A stretch of 64,000 nt of DNA from JAWLBY01 sp041687455 (GCA_041687455.1 JAWLBY010000020.1:1-64000); one strand, 5' to 3'. Positions 16,946 to 26,042 are shown, numbered from the stretch's first letter. Translations and numbers: made by a program. Notes: generated by a model from the letters alone, not told the origin.

Positions 16946-18028
16946 TTACTGCGGTTTGTGGGTCGCCTGCACGTCACATCCCGAGTAACTGCTGCCGCAG
17001 GTATTCTCGCCGGCCTGCAGGCCATCCGAAGTATCGATAGCGGCCACGTTCATGTAGTAGGTCTTGCCGGCTTCCAGCGTGCACTGTGCGGTACCCGGAA
17101 TCGTCGTGAAGTACAGGTTTCCGGCGTTGGCGAAGATCCGGCAGGCGGGCTTCTCGAACGGATCGAGCGACGCGGATCGCGGGTAGCGCAGGTCACCCTG
17201 GCACGGACTGATCGTGATCAGCATCGCCATCGCCGTGCGCGCCGGGTTGTAGCCGGTGGCGCTGCTCGGCTGCGCACCATCGAAGAATATCTTGACCGAC
17301 TGGTTGGCGTTCGGGGTGAACGGGATCACCGTGTAGCCATTCTTCTCGGCCCCGATCGGCACCGGGTAGCCGATGCCATCCGGGTAGGTCGCGATGTACT
17401 TGCCGTTCGGCGACGACCACGCCTGGGTCCAGGTCTTGGTGACCTTGGTCAGGCTGTTCGGCGCGATCAGCGGATCGGTGATGCTGCAGCCCGCCGGCTG
17501 CGGGTCCGGATTCGTAGCCGGGCCGACCACGACACTGACGTCCTGGATCGCGCTGCCGCCGGCGCTGTTGAAGCACTGCAGCGAGAACGTGTAGGTGCCG
17601 GCGGTGCTCAGCGCAATGGTCTGACCGGTTGCGTTCGCGGTGGTCTTGGCACCGCCCCAGCTCGTCGTTGCCGGGCCGGTGGCGCTGGCGTGACAGACGG
17701 TCGCGTCGGTGGACGACCACTTCAGGCTGATCGATTCACCGGCCGTCACGTTGCTGTCGGTATCGGCCCGCGACAGGCTGGCGGTCGGCGCGCCGATGGC
17801 ACCGCCACTGGAAAGTGCTTCACAGACATTCGAGGCGTTCAACGCACATTCGGCAAGGATGTTGCCGCTGGCATCGAACTGCACGGTGGAGCCAGTCTTG
17901 AGCGGAATTTCGTGGTTGCCGGCGTTGGTGATCGTGATGACCGCCGCCGATGCAGCGACCGCCGAGGTCAGCAGCACGCCAGCGATCGCGAGCTGCAGCA
18001 GGGAATTCTTGGCGTTTGAGCCGGACAT
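16946..18028 (-). CDS. Secreted protein with Ig/PKD-like domain, unknown function
   Basis: A 360-aa protein. It has a signal peptide (cleavage after about ASA, residue 28), an N-terminal part with ITNAGNHEIPLKTGSTVQF, an Ig/PKD-like domain (about residues 85-160, with ESISLKWSSTDATVC and GTYTFSLQCFNSAGG) and a C-terminal part with several Cys that probably pair (SPCQGDLRYP, CTLEAGKTYYMNV, CGSSYSGCDV). The ATG has GGAG 9 nt upstream. It is monocistronic, flanked by strong terminators and next to the type II secretion operon, so being a secretion substrate is possible but unproven. I do not recognise the family as a whole. Confidence 0.82.
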   Translation of the reverse strand: MSGSNAKNSLLQLAIAGVLLTSAVAASAAVITITNAGNHEIPLKTGSTVQFDASGNILAECALNASNVCEALSSGGAIGAPTASLSRADTDSNVTAGESISLKWSSTDATVCHASATGPATTSWGGAKTTANATGQTIALSTAGTYTFSLQCFNSAGGSAIQDVSVVVGPATNPDPQPAGCSITDPLIAPNSLTKVTKTWTQAWSSPNGKYIATYPDGIGYPVPIGAEKNGYTVIPFTPNANQSVKIFFDGAQPSSATGYNPARTAMAMLITISPCQGDLRYPRSASLDPFEKPACRIFANAGNLYFTTIPGTAQCTLEAGKTYYMNVAAIDTSDGLQAGENTCGSSYSGCDVQATHKPQ

Positions 18029-18102
18029 GCTAACTCCGCTTGAAGTCGAATGAGGCATCGCGCGAAACGCCGCCTCGACCCGGACGCCCCGGGTGCGCCG
18101 GC

Positions 18103-18133
18103 GATATTGAACGATAGCTAATCTTGCATGCAA
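18103..18133 (-). promoter_or_regulatory. AT-rich candidate promoter with palindrome
   Basis: In an otherwise GC-rich gap, the minus strand reads TTGCAT (18133-18128), an 18-bp spacer and CAATAT (18109-18104), about 75 bp before the ATG of the 360-aa secreted protein. A perfect 12-bp palindrome, CTTGCATGCAAG (18124-18135), covers the -35 element and could be an operator. The match to consensus is modest. Confidence 0.35.
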
Positions 18134-18209
18134 GGGCTCGCTTGCCAATCGGGTTTGGACGAGCGGTCCGGCTTGCGGATTCACCGGGCGAAATCGCGAT
18201 CGGCTGCGC

Positions 18210-18241
18210 AAAAAAAAGGACCCCCGGAAATCCGGGGGTCC
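18210..18241 (-). terminator. Rho-independent terminator after the 536-aa secreted protein
   Basis: A perfect 10-bp stem (18218-18227 with 18232-18241) with an AAAT loop, followed on the minus strand by eight T residues (18217-18210). It lies 31 bp after the stop of the 536-aa protein gene. One of the strongest terminators in the window. Confidence 0.92.
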
Positions 18242-18272
18242 TTCGTACAGCTCCGTTTCGGAACTTTGCGCC

Positions 18273-19883
18273 TTAGGAGGCGGCAAAACCCGTCGGGGTG
18301 ATCACGCCACCGATGACTTCCACCGTACGGGCGCTGCGGCTGGCACGGTGCTTGGAAATCACCGAGTAGTTGGCCAGCATGCCCGGCGCGGCGTTGCCAT
18401 TGACGAAGTTGGCAACCCAGAAGCCGGTCAGCGGCAGACCGAACACCTGGTTCTGCTCGACCGCGCCATTGGCGTCGGCGTCGATACCGGCGCCGTCGTC
18501 CAGCAGGTAGTTGTTCGCGTTGCCGATACCCATCGCGATCCAGCCTTCCTGGAAGCTGACCGTGCCGGTCGGATCTTCCAGGTCGATGTTGAACGCGTTG
18601 GTCGAACCGAGGACCTCGGACGCACCGGCGCTGACCGCGTCGAACTGGTTGAACGTGATCACGTTCGCTTCCCAGCACAGATTCAGGCCGGCCGGCGTGA
18701 AGATCGGCGGCGGCGGCGAGAAGTCGTTGTCAGAGGTCAGGGTGCCCGGGGTGCGCTCTTCGCGATCGTAGAAGTCGATCTCGATCGGCTCGCAGTAACC
18801 GCTGGCGTCGAACTGCAGGGCGTCGCCGCTGCCGTTGCTGTCGTTCGCGAACGGCAGACGGGCAGCCGCGGTGGCCTGCTCGATGTGCAGACGCTTGGTC
18901 GGGAAGGTGATGACCCACTCCGACGCCGCATCCAGACCCTCGGCGCTGCTGTACTCGTTGAAGATCGCGTCGTGCATGAACACCGACGACACGGCGTTCA
19001 GACCCGAGGTGAAGTCCAGCGTGATCAGGGCGCCATTGTCGAAGATGATGGCGTCGGCCTCACCGAGACCGGTCTGCGCCTGCGCCAGGCTCGGCTGGGT
19101 GCTGCCCGGGCCGGTGTGCAGGGCCGCGTCACCGATGGTGTAGAAACCATCGACCGCATCGGCGTTGTACGACAGCGCGGTGCCGTTCTCGGCGTCGACG
19201 ATGATGCCGGTGCCGAACAGGCCGCCGGTCGGACCACGGAAGTCGACGCTCGGATCGCCCGCCCAGGTGCCACCGTTCCACGACGCGTCGAGACGCGCGC
19301 AGTTCAGCGGAATGCCGTTGGCCTGATGGATCGCAGCCGCCTCGAAGCCGGTCGCGGTCGCCGAAACGGTCTCGTCGACGACACCCATTTCGATGATTTC
19401 GACGTAGCCTTCGCGGGTACGGGTCAGCGAGTTGGTCGCATCGTCGTTCGACAGCACGTTGGTGTCGCCGTACAGCACGCCGGCGTACTGGTAGTTACGG
19501 AAGGCAACCGGCTGCAGCGCGAACACGTCCGGCACGGTGCACGAACGGTCGGCGGTGACGAGCTGGGCCGCGCCCGAACCGTCTTCGGTCGAGCTGACGA
19601 CGGCTGCGGTCCAGACGTCGAACGGCGACAGGTACAGGTTGAAGTCGAGGACTTCGCGGCTGTTCAGCGACTCGAGGAAGCGGACCTTGACGGCCTTGAC
19701 TTCATCGGTCGTGTTGACAACCGACAGCAGCGTGTTGTTGCCGCCGTTGACCGTGTAGTACGGGTAGATCAGGACCTGACCCAGACCGTCCGGATTGATG
19801 TTGACAGCGTTGGCGACGCTGGCCAGACCGGCGACGCCGGCGACGCCTGCGACGACAGCAGCCGTCAGCGAGTTCTTTTTCAT
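18273..19883 (-). CDS. Abundant-type secreted protein, unknown function
   Basis: A 536-aa protein with a clear signal peptide (MKKNSLTAAVVAGVAGVAGL, cleaved near VANA). The mature part opens INPDGLGQVLIYPYYTVN, then NTLLSVVNTTDEVKAVKVRF, a pattern I associate with uncharacterised exported proteins of gammaproteobacteria. It is rich in Asn, Asp, Thr and Ser and low in Lys, with few cysteines, so it could be a beta-rich surface or matrix protein. The ATG has AGGAG 8 nt upstream. Its own leader, strong ribosome site and strong terminator suggest high expression. An S-layer or surface-sheath role is a guess. Confidence 0.8.
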   Translation of the reverse strand: MKKNSLTAAVVAGVAGVAGLASVANAVNINPDGLGQVLIYPYYTVNGGNNTLLSVVNTTDEVKAVKVRFLESLNSREVLDFNLYLSPFDVWTAAVVSSTEDGSGAAQLVTADRSCTVPDVFALQPVAFRNYQYAGVLYGDTNVLSNDDATNSLTRTREGYVEIIEMGVVDETVSATATGFEAAAIHQANGIPLNCARLDASWNGGTWAGDPSVDFRGPTGGLFGTGIIVDAENGTALSYNADAVDGFYTIGDAALHTGPGSTQPSLAQAQTGLGEADAIIFDNGALITLDFTSGLNAVSSVFMHDAIFNEYSSAEGLDAASEWVITFPTKRLHIEQATAAARLPFANDSNGSGDALQFDASGYCEPIEIDFYDREERTPGTLTSDNDFSPPPPIFTPAGLNLCWEANVITFNQFDAVSAGASEVLGSTNAFNIDLEDPTGTVSFQEGWIAMGIGNANNYLLDDGAGIDADANGAVEQNQVFGLPLTGFWVANFVNGNAAPGMLANYSVISKHRASRSARTVEVIGGVITPTGFAAS

Positions 19884-20022
19884 CACAACACTCCTAATGT
19901 TTACAGGGCTCTTGCTAGGACCTTCCCCACTCCGGATGTCGGTTGGCCCGACTTGACATGCGTGAGGAGCGGACGACAGCACGTCGAAGCTTACGTGAGG
20001 CGAAATGTCACCGCAAGCCTCC

Positions 20023-20463
20023 TTAACGGCGGCTAATTTCCTTCGGGACGAAGTACCACTTGCCGCCGGACTTGATCCATTGCTCGCTGACCGGCGTGGT
20101 CGCGGCGATCTTTCCCGCCTGCGGCGCCATGCCGGACGGCACCACGTAGTCGAGCATCAACCCGACCGTACAGCGCGGCAACTCGGCCTCGCATTCGACC
20201 CGCGTGACCTTGGCGCCGGTACGGCGAATCGGACGTTGCAGTTGCCCGACAATGTAGTTTTCCCGCGACACCATCTCGCGGTAGCCGGGCGACAGGTACT
20301 GATAGGCCTCGCCGGGGTTGCTGGCGATCAATGCTTCCCAGCGGGCCGCAGCGCGCTGCGCCACCAGCTCTTCATCACTGAGCTTCGGCTTGCCCGGCTG
20401 GCTGGCGCAGCCAGCAAGCAGGACGGAAGCCAACAGGGACATACAAATAAGGAGACGGGACAT
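20023..20463 (-). CDS. Small lipoprotein overlapping gspD, NTF2-like
   Basis: A 146-aa protein with a lipobox (SVLLAGCAS) at residues 14-22. The mature part looks like an NTF2-type cone: a helix (ARWEALIASNPGEAYQYLSP), a middle with two cysteines that may pair (VECEAELPRC), and a closing strand EQWIKSGGKWYFV. A GTG at 20472 would overlap the gspD stop (GTGA), and the ATG at 20463 follows it by 5 bp. Either way it is the last gene of the secretion operon. By position it could be a pilotin or another accessory of the GspD secretin. It does not obviously resemble GspS/AspS, so this is inference. Confidence 0.8.
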   Translation of the reverse strand: MSRLLICMSLLASVLLAGCASQPGKPKLSDEELVAQRAAARWEALIASNPGEAYQYLSPGYREMVSRENYIVGQLQRPIRRTGAKVTRVECEAELPRCTVGLMLDYVVPSGMAPQAGKIAATTPVSEQWIKSGGKWYFVPKEISRR

Positions 20464-20468
20464 CGCAA

Positions 20469-22700
20469 TCACTCGGGTTGGGCGGCCGGGGCCAACAGCG
20501 GCTGCAGGCCGCGGAAACGGGACTTGTACTCGTCGGTGATCTGTCGGGCTTCCGACGGGTCACGGATGACCCGCGGGGTGATCATCACCAGCAGTTCTTC
20601 CCGGTTCGACTGGGTATTCTTGCCGCCGAACAGGCCACCGATCACCGGAATCCGGTGCAGCACCGGCACGCCGGAGCTGCCACTGGTGTCCGACTGCTTG
20701 ATCAGCCCCCCGAGCACGACGGTCTGACCGCTCTGGATCGCCACCTCGGTGGTGATCTTGCGCTGGTTGATCGGACGGTTGCCGTTGACCGCTTCGGCGG
20801 CTGGCCCCGGCGTGCTGTCCTCCTGATTGATCTCGAGGAACACCAGACCACCCGGATTGACCCGCGGCGTGACGGTCAGCGTGATGCCGGTCTGCAGGTA
20901 CTGGAAACTGTTGATCGGCGTACCGGTGCCGCCGACGCCGACGTTGATCGACGTGGTCGATACCGGCAACTGGCGGCCGGAGTTGATCGTCGCTTCCTTG
21001 TTGTTGAGCACCACCAGCGACGGCGCCGACAACACGATCAGGTTGGTCATGCTGTCCAGCAGTTCGACGATCGCCGCCGCATTGGGGCCGACGAAGGTCC
21101 AGTTGGTCGCGCCGCCGCTGATGCTGCCGGCGATGTCGCCCCAGATGTCGCGATGGCGGGCCAGCTCGCGGATCGACCGAGCGCCGTCGCCCTCGCCGTA
21201 CGTGCCGGTGATCGCGTTCTCGAAGAACCACTTGACGCCGTAGCGCAGCTCGTTGTCGAGCGTGACCTGCAGGATCTGCGCTTCGATGATCACCTGCAGC
21301 GGAATCTGGTCGAGCCGCTCGATCACCCGGCGGATCGATTCCCACTGACCGCTGGTGGCCCGGATCAGCAGTGCGTTGCTTTCCTCGACGGCCGAGATCC
21401 TGACTTCCTCGGTGGCGCCGAGCGCAATGCCGCCGGAGCGGTCGACCACGCCACCGCCCTGCGCATCGACCGCAGCACCACCGTTGCGCCCGGCCTGCCC
21501 GGCACCTTGCGCGGAGGTGGCCGGATCCTGGCGCTGCAGCGGTTCGCCGACCCGCGAGCTGGCACCGCCCAGGGTCCGGATCTCGATCGGCTCGAGCCCC
21601 GGCGCCACGCCGGTGCCGGCGCGGCCGCCACTGCGGCTGCTGCCCGAGCTGCCGAAGATGTCGCTCAGCGTATCGGCCAGATCCTGTGCCTTGACGTTCT
21701 TGACGTCGTAGACATACAGCCGCTGTCCGGCCTCGCCACCACCGAGGTCGAAGCGTTGCAGCCATTCCTCGATCGTCGCCATGTACTTCGGTTGCGAGGT
21801 GATGACCATGACGCCGTTGATGCCTTCCAGCGGCATGAAGCGGAACATGCCGGCCAGCGGCGTGTTGCTGCCCTCGCCGAAGACCTTCTCCAGTTCGCCG
21901 ACCACCTTGGCCGCCTCCGCCTGCTGCAGCGAGAACACTCCGACCGACATGCCGGCCAGCCAGTCGACGTCGAAGATCTCGACTGTCTGCAGATAGTTGT
22001 GCAGTTCCGCGGCGGTGCCGGCCAGCACGATCATGTTGCGCGCCGGGTCGACGTTGACCACTGCTTCGGGCTTCGCGTACGGCTTCAGCACCTTCTCCAT
22101 CTCGATCGCCGAGATGAATTTCAGCGGCACTGCCCGCACTTCGTAGCCACGGGCATTCTTCGCCGCGCCGATCCGCGGCGTCAGGTTGCCGGGCACCGCC
22201 TGCGCGATCGGCAGGATCGTGTAGCGACCGTTCTCCCAGACCAGCGTGGCGTTGTTCCAGCGCAACAACATCTCGAGGATCGACAGCGCCTGGTCGGCCT
22301 TCAGCGGCTTGGCGGTCGAGAACGTGACATTGCCCTGCACGCCGGGGGCGATCACGTAATTCTCCTGCAGGATGTCGCCGAGGATCGCCTTGATCACGGC
22401 GTGCAGCGACTCGCCTTCGAAATTGAACGAGACGTCACCGGCCGCCGCGCTCGGCGCCGGCGGCTGGCTGGCCAGCTTGCGATTGATGAATTCGCCGGTG
22501 CCGTGCTTGACCATCTCGGGGGACGATGCGCCACTCGCGAAATCGTTCGGCGCCGGTTCGGCCACCGGCATCACGATCGGGTCATCGACTGCGCGCGCCG
22601 GCTCCGCGAGCGTGGCCGGCGGGATCGGCCGCATCGAGGCACAACCGGCCAGCATGACGAGTGCAGCCAGCCACAGACTGGTACGAAGAGAGGACTTCAC
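20469..22700 (-). CDS. gspD: Type II secretion outer-membrane secretin GspD
   Basis: A 743-aa secretin made as a lipoprotein (lipobox MLAGCAS near residue 20). N0-N3 domains span roughly residues 70-430, and the N3 region carries a Gly/Ser-rich insert of about 70 residues (starting SSGSSRSGGRAG). The C-terminal secretin domain has SGRQLPVSTTS and the signature VPVLHRIPVIGGLFGG. The GTG at 22700 is chosen because AAGGAG lies 7 nt upstream; a GTG at 22721 overlaps gspN but has no such site. It forms the outer-membrane channel of the secretion system. It is placed last among the gsp genes, as in Xanthomonas xps. Confidence 0.95.
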   Translation of the reverse strand: MKSSLRTSLWLAALVMLAGCASMRPIPPATLAEPARAVDDPIVMPVAEPAPNDFASGASSPEMVKHGTGEFINRKLASQPPAPSAAAGDVSFNFEGESLHAVIKAILGDILQENYVIAPGVQGNVTFSTAKPLKADQALSILEMLLRWNNATLVWENGRYTILPIAQAVPGNLTPRIGAAKNARGYEVRAVPLKFISAIEMEKVLKPYAKPEAVVNVDPARNMIVLAGTAAELHNYLQTVEIFDVDWLAGMSVGVFSLQQAEAAKVVGELEKVFGEGSNTPLAGMFRFMPLEGINGVMVITSQPKYMATIEEWLQRFDLGGGEAGQRLYVYDVKNVKAQDLADTLSDIFGSSGSSRSGGRAGTGVAPGLEPIEIRTLGGASSRVGEPLQRQDPATSAQGAGQAGRNGGAAVDAQGGGVVDRSGGIALGATEEVRISAVEESNALLIRATSGQWESIRRVIERLDQIPLQVIIEAQILQVTLDNELRYGVKWFFENAITGTYGEGDGARSIRELARHRDIWGDIAGSISGGATNWTFVGPNAAAIVELLDSMTNLIVLSAPSLVVLNNKEATINSGRQLPVSTTSINVGVGGTGTPINSFQYLQTGITLTVTPRVNPGGLVFLEINQEDSTPGPAAEAVNGNRPINQRKITTEVAIQSGQTVVLGGLIKQSDTSGSSGVPVLHRIPVIGGLFGGKNTQSNREELLVMITPRVIRDPSEARQITDEYKSRFRGLQPLLAPAAQPE

Positions 22701-22710
22701 TCGCGACTCC

Positions 22711-23415
22711 TTACTGACCACGTTCTTGGTTGGCGCGCGCCGCTTCTTCGCGCATCTGGCGGCGGCGTTCCTCGATCCGCTTGCGGATCATTTCCGCGCG
22801 CGACTCGGGCGTCTGCTCGGCTTCGGCCGCAGCCTCGCCGTCATCGGACTCGGTGGCATCGATCTTGAGCTCGACCGGTGTCGGCGCCTGTCCGCCGACG
22901 CCGTCGAACACCCGCAGGTCGGCACGGCTGCGTCCGCTGGGACCCTGGAAGACCGCCGCGCGCGGCTGCAGTTCCACCAGCTTCCAGCCCGACTGGTCGC
23001 CGGCCAGCGAATCGCCGACCTTCAGCGACTGCGATTTTCCGCTGCTGCGGTCGGTGACGATCGCGATCTTCGTCTTGCCGGCGATCACGACGCTGCTCAG
23101 CACGACATCGAGCGCCGCGGCCGGCGCCGGTGCCGGCGCCTGCTCGGTGGCCGGAGCATCGGCGGGCGGCAACGGCCGGCGGTCGGGATTGAACAGCGGT
23201 CGGTCGGCCACCGCGGCGTATTCGGGCAGCGGGCCCAACTGGCTTTGCGCGCGCGCCAGCGACAGTTCCGGCAACGGCGCAACGCCTTCCGGGTCGGACG
23301 GATGCAGCGAGTAGCGCCCGCCGAGCCCGGCCTGCGCCAGCAGCCAGACCGCCACGCTCCAGCCGAACAGCGCCCACAGCACGGCTCGCAGCATCTGGGT
23401 GGAGCTGGCGTTCAC
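22711..23415 (-). CDS. gspN: Type II secretion inner-membrane protein (XpsN/GspC-like)
   Basis: A 234-aa bitopic protein. One membrane segment (VLWALFGWSVAVWLLAQAG) is followed by a proline/alanine linker and a periplasmic domain (about residues 100-170: VVIAGKTKIAIVT, then SLKVGDSLAG and WKLVEL) that resembles the GspC homology region contacting the secretin. The tail is a charged helix (RKRIEERRRQMREE). No separate gspC is present in the cluster, so this protein probably fills that role, as XpsN does. The GTG start overlaps the gspM stop. Confidence 0.8.
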   Translation of the reverse strand: MNASSTQMLRAVLWALFGWSVAVWLLAQAGLGGRYSLHPSDPEGVAPLPELSLARAQSQLGPLPEYAAVADRPLFNPDRRPLPPADAPATEQAPAPAPAAALDVVLSSVVIAGKTKIAIVTDRSSGKSQSLKVGDSLAGDQSGWKLVELQPRAAVFQGPSGRSRADLRVFDGVGGQAPTPVELKIDATESDDGEAAAEAEQTPESRAEMIRKRIEERRRQMREEAARANQERGQ

Positions 23416-24014
23416 TGCTCACCCCCGGGCTGCTGCAGATAGCCGTACAACGTGAAGCGGATATCGATGTGGCCGCGCGGTGCCGGGCGGCCCGGCCGCG
23501 CGAGAACCGCGCGCCGCGCGTTGACGCTCAGGTCACTGATGAACAACTGCGGGCTGCCCGACTCGAGGCCGTGCAGCACCGCGGCGAGGTGCTCCATTTC
23601 GCAACGCAACGCGACCTGCACGCTGACCCGCTGGAACGGCTCCTCGTCGCGCTGCCGCAGCGGCGAGCGACTGACCACGCTGCAGTCGTCGCCGGCGCCC
23701 TGTGCATTGACCGCGGCCTGCAGACGCTGGATCAGCGAAGAGGCGGCCAGGTCGAAGTTCTGCTCGGGCAGGAACCCCGGATTGGCGCCCTCGAACGCAC
23801 GGACCTCGGCGAGCCGCTGTTCGATCAGCGGCCGCTGTTCGGCGGTCGAACGCAACCGCTGCTCCTGGTCGCGCAGCTCGATCAGCTCGTTGCGGACCGC
23901 CAGCAGCGGCGCGGTGAACCACCAGTGCACGAACAGCAGGTAGCCGGACAGCAATGCGATCAGCAGCAACAGCACGGCCAGCAGGCGGCCGCGGCGCGGA
24001 TCCGGGGCAAGCAT
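23412..24014 (-). CDS. gspM: Type II secretion protein GspM
   Basis: A 200-aa bitopic protein with a short basic cytoplasmic tail (DPRRGRLLAV), one membrane segment (about residues 9-30) and a periplasmic coiled stretch (NELIELRDQEQRLRSTAEQR) leading to a ferredoxin-like domain. It is a partner of GspL in the inner-membrane platform. The ATG at 24014 shares its A with the gspL stop, and a GTG at 24017 is the alternative. The family diverges fast, so the call rests on architecture and position between gspL and gspN. Confidence 0.85.
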   Translation of the reverse strand: MLAPDPRRGRLLAVLLLLIALLSGYLLFVHWWFTAPLLAVRNELIELRDQEQRLRSTAEQRPLIEQRLAEVRAFEGANPGFLPEQNFDLAASSLIQRLQAAVNAQGAGDDCSVVSRSPLRQRDEEPFQRVSVQVALRCEMEHLAAVLHGLESGSPQLFISDLSVNARRAVLARPGRPAPRGHIDIRFTLYGYLQQPGGEQ

Positions 24015-25138
24015 CACTTCGCCTTCTCCTGCACCGGCCCGATCTCGGCGGTGATCGTGAAGCGGTCCTTGCCGATCCGCGGGTCGGGATTGATCGATCC
24101 GGCCAGCGCCGGATTGCGCAGCATCGGCGACTCCTGCAGCTTGACGATCAGGCCGGCGGCCTGCTCGCTGAGCCCGGTCAGCGTGACAGTGCCGTTGCTG
24201 GTGTGCAGCCGCTCGAGATAGGTGTCGTCGGGCAGCACGCGACTCAGCTCGTTCAATGTTTCGACCATGCTCGGCTGCTGCTGCTTCTGCACGGCCAGGA
24301 AATTGGCCGCGGCCGCGGCATCGTCGAGTCGTTTGCGCAGTTCGCCGACGCCGCGCGCAGCGTTGCGCTGCTCGTCGAGGGCGGCCTGCAGTTCGGCGAC
24401 CGCGGCGCGCCGGTTGTCGACCAGTTGCACCATCGCCAGCATCAGCAGCAGCACGCTGCCGGCGAGCAATCCGAGCGTGACCCAGCGCCCGCGCCGGTCG
24501 CGGCGACGGCGCCGCTCCAGCGGCAGGAAGTTGCAGCCGAGCCGCGACTCGCCGTCGCGGACGTCGACCGCGTCAATCGCCGAGGCCAGCGATCCGAGCC
24601 GCTGCATTTGCTGTTCGAGCGTATCGCGCTGCACCAGTGCAAGTTCGACCGGCACCTGGCGGACATCCGCCGGATGCGGCAGCACGCGGGCGTCGTAATA
24701 GACCTGCTCGGCGCGGAACGGCGTCTGCCGGTCCAGCTCGAAGGCCAGCATCGTGCGCAGCTTGTCGCGCGCGACCGGCGGCAGGGTCAGGCGGCGCCGC
24801 AGCACCTGGGTCGGTGCCAGCAGCAGCACCCGGCGCAGGCCGACCCGCCGCTCGCCGAGCGCGGCCTCGACCCGCTCGAGCAGTTCGGACTTCGGCTCCA
24901 GCGGCAGCTCTTCGAACGCTTCGACCTGGCGCTCGACGACCCGGCACAGCGCGAGCCGGTCGTCCTGCAGGTGCAGCCAGAGTTCCGCCTCCTGCACGGC
25001 CAGTCGCTCGCGCCAGCGAGCCGGCAGCAGGCCACGCAGTTCGCCGAACCACCAGGCCAGGAAGCGCGGCAGCGGACTTTGCTCGTAGCGCGCCTGCAGG
25101 CGGCTCAGCGTCGGCGTCAGAACGTCGGCGAAGGACAT
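24014..25138 (-). CDS. gspL: Type II secretion protein GspL
   Basis: A 374-aa protein with a cytoplasmic actin-like domain (residues 1-210, with KLRTMLAFELDRQTPF), a basic stretch (ERRRRRDRRGR), one membrane segment (WVTLGLLAGSVLLLMLAMVQ, about residues 217-237), a periplasmic coiled coil and a PilN-like ferredoxin fold. It links the GspE ATPase to the inner-membrane platform. Its start lies 16 bp after the gspK stop, and it overlaps gspM. Confidence 0.9.
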   Translation of the reverse strand: MSFADVLTPTLSRLQARYEQSPLPRFLAWWFGELRGLLPARWRERLAVQEAELWLHLQDDRLALCRVVERQVEAFEELPLEPKSELLERVEAALGERRVGLRRVLLLAPTQVLRRRLTLPPVARDKLRTMLAFELDRQTPFRAEQVYYDARVLPHPADVRQVPVELALVQRDTLEQQMQRLGSLASAIDAVDVRDGESRLGCNFLPLERRRRRDRRGRWVTLGLLAGSVLLLMLAMVQLVDNRRAAVAELQAALDEQRNAARGVGELRKRLDDAAAAANFLAVQKQQQPSMVETLNELSRVLPDDTYLERLHTSNGTVTLTGLSEQAAGLIVKLQESPMLRNPALAGSINPDPRIGKDRFTITAEIGPVQEKAK

Positions 25139-25154
25139 GTCGGTTCGGCAGTGC

Positions 25155-26042
25155 TCAGGGAGTCACACCTTCCTGCCAGCGCAGGACGGTGTAGGCGAGG
25201 CCGGAGGGTGCGCCGCCGCCGAGCCGGACGGTGACGTCCAGTTCGGTCCAGGCGCCGTTCGGAAGCGTGGCGCGGGCGGCGATACTATACGTGCCGGTGC
25301 CACCGGACGCCACGGCAGGAGTGCCGTCCGGCAACAGCGGCGGGGCACCGCCGGTCAGCGGGTCGAAGGCGTGCCGCATCTCGATGATCTGCTGCGCCAG
25401 CCCGGGATCGATGCCGGGCAGGATCTGCAGCACCGGCGCCTGCGCGAAGCCCATGTTCGGAACCGATAGACCGGTCAGGACGGTGAGATATGGCTCAACC
25501 CGACTGAACAGTTCGTAATCCATGCCGAGCACCTGCTGCAGCTCGGTCAGCAGCGTGAACGGCGCGTTGGCCGGGCCGTAGGTCAGCCCGGCGGCCTCGT
25601 AGTCGTCCAGTTCGGCGCCGTTCGGCGTCAGCAGTTCATCGGGGTCGCGCCAGTCGACAATCGCCGCGGCCAGCGCGGCGGCGGCGTCGACCTCCAGGCC
25701 CTGGGCCTCGAAGAACGCCGTCAGCAGGGTCAGGTCGGCGGCATTGATGTCGAGCTTGCCGGACTCGTCGACGATCCGGATCTCGAGCTCGGCATCGTCA
25801 TAGGTTGCCGTGTACTGGCGGCCATCGGGCAGCCAGCGCTCGGCCGGGTCGGGCACGGACAATCCGTGTGCGGCCAGCGCAATGCCGGCTTCGGCCAGGT
25901 AGCGCGCCCGGGTCGCGTCATGGAAATGCCGCGCCTGCATGTGCTCGCTGCGCGACAACAGCGCGAAGCTGCCGAGCAGGATCGCCAGCAGTGCGAGCAG
26001 CCACAGCACGACGATGAACGCGATGCCGCGCTGCCGGGTCAT
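25155..26042 (-). CDS. gspK: Type II secretion minor pseudopilin GspK
   Basis: A 295-aa protein, the usual GspK size. The short prepilin leader MTRQRG is followed by a hydrophobic helix (IAFIVVLWLLALLAILLG). Position +5 after the cleavage glycine is Val, not Glu, as is typical of the tip pseudopilin GspK. The globular part has the family's VDESGKLDINAADLTLL and IVDWRDPDE motifs. It caps the pseudopilus with GspI and GspJ. The ATG overlaps the gspJ stop (ATGA). Confidence 0.93.
   Translation of the reverse strand: MTRQRGIAFIVVLWLLALLAILLGSFALLSRSEHMQARHFHDATRARYLAEAGIALAAHGLSVPDPAERWLPDGRQYTATYDDAELEIRIVDESGKLDINAADLTLLTAFFEAQGLEVDAAAALAAAIVDWRDPDELLTPNGAELDDYEAAGLTYGPANAPFTLLTELQQVLGMDYELFSRVEPYLTVLTGLSVPNMGFAQAPVLQILPGIDPGLAQQIIEMRHAFDPLTGGAPPLLPDGTPAVASGGTGTYSIAARATLPNGAWTELDVTVRLGGGAPSGLAYTVLRWQEGVTP

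Noticed and set aside
19950..19975. TTGACA-like sequence on the plus strand upstream of the 536-aa protein gene
   Set aside because: It points away from that gene, no -10 box follows at 16-18 bp, and there is no plus-strand gene downstream.
22701..22721. Upstream GTG start for gspD
   Set aside because: It overlaps gspN and lacks a ribosome site, whereas the GTG at 22700 has AAGGAG 7 nt before it and a normal lipoprotein signal.
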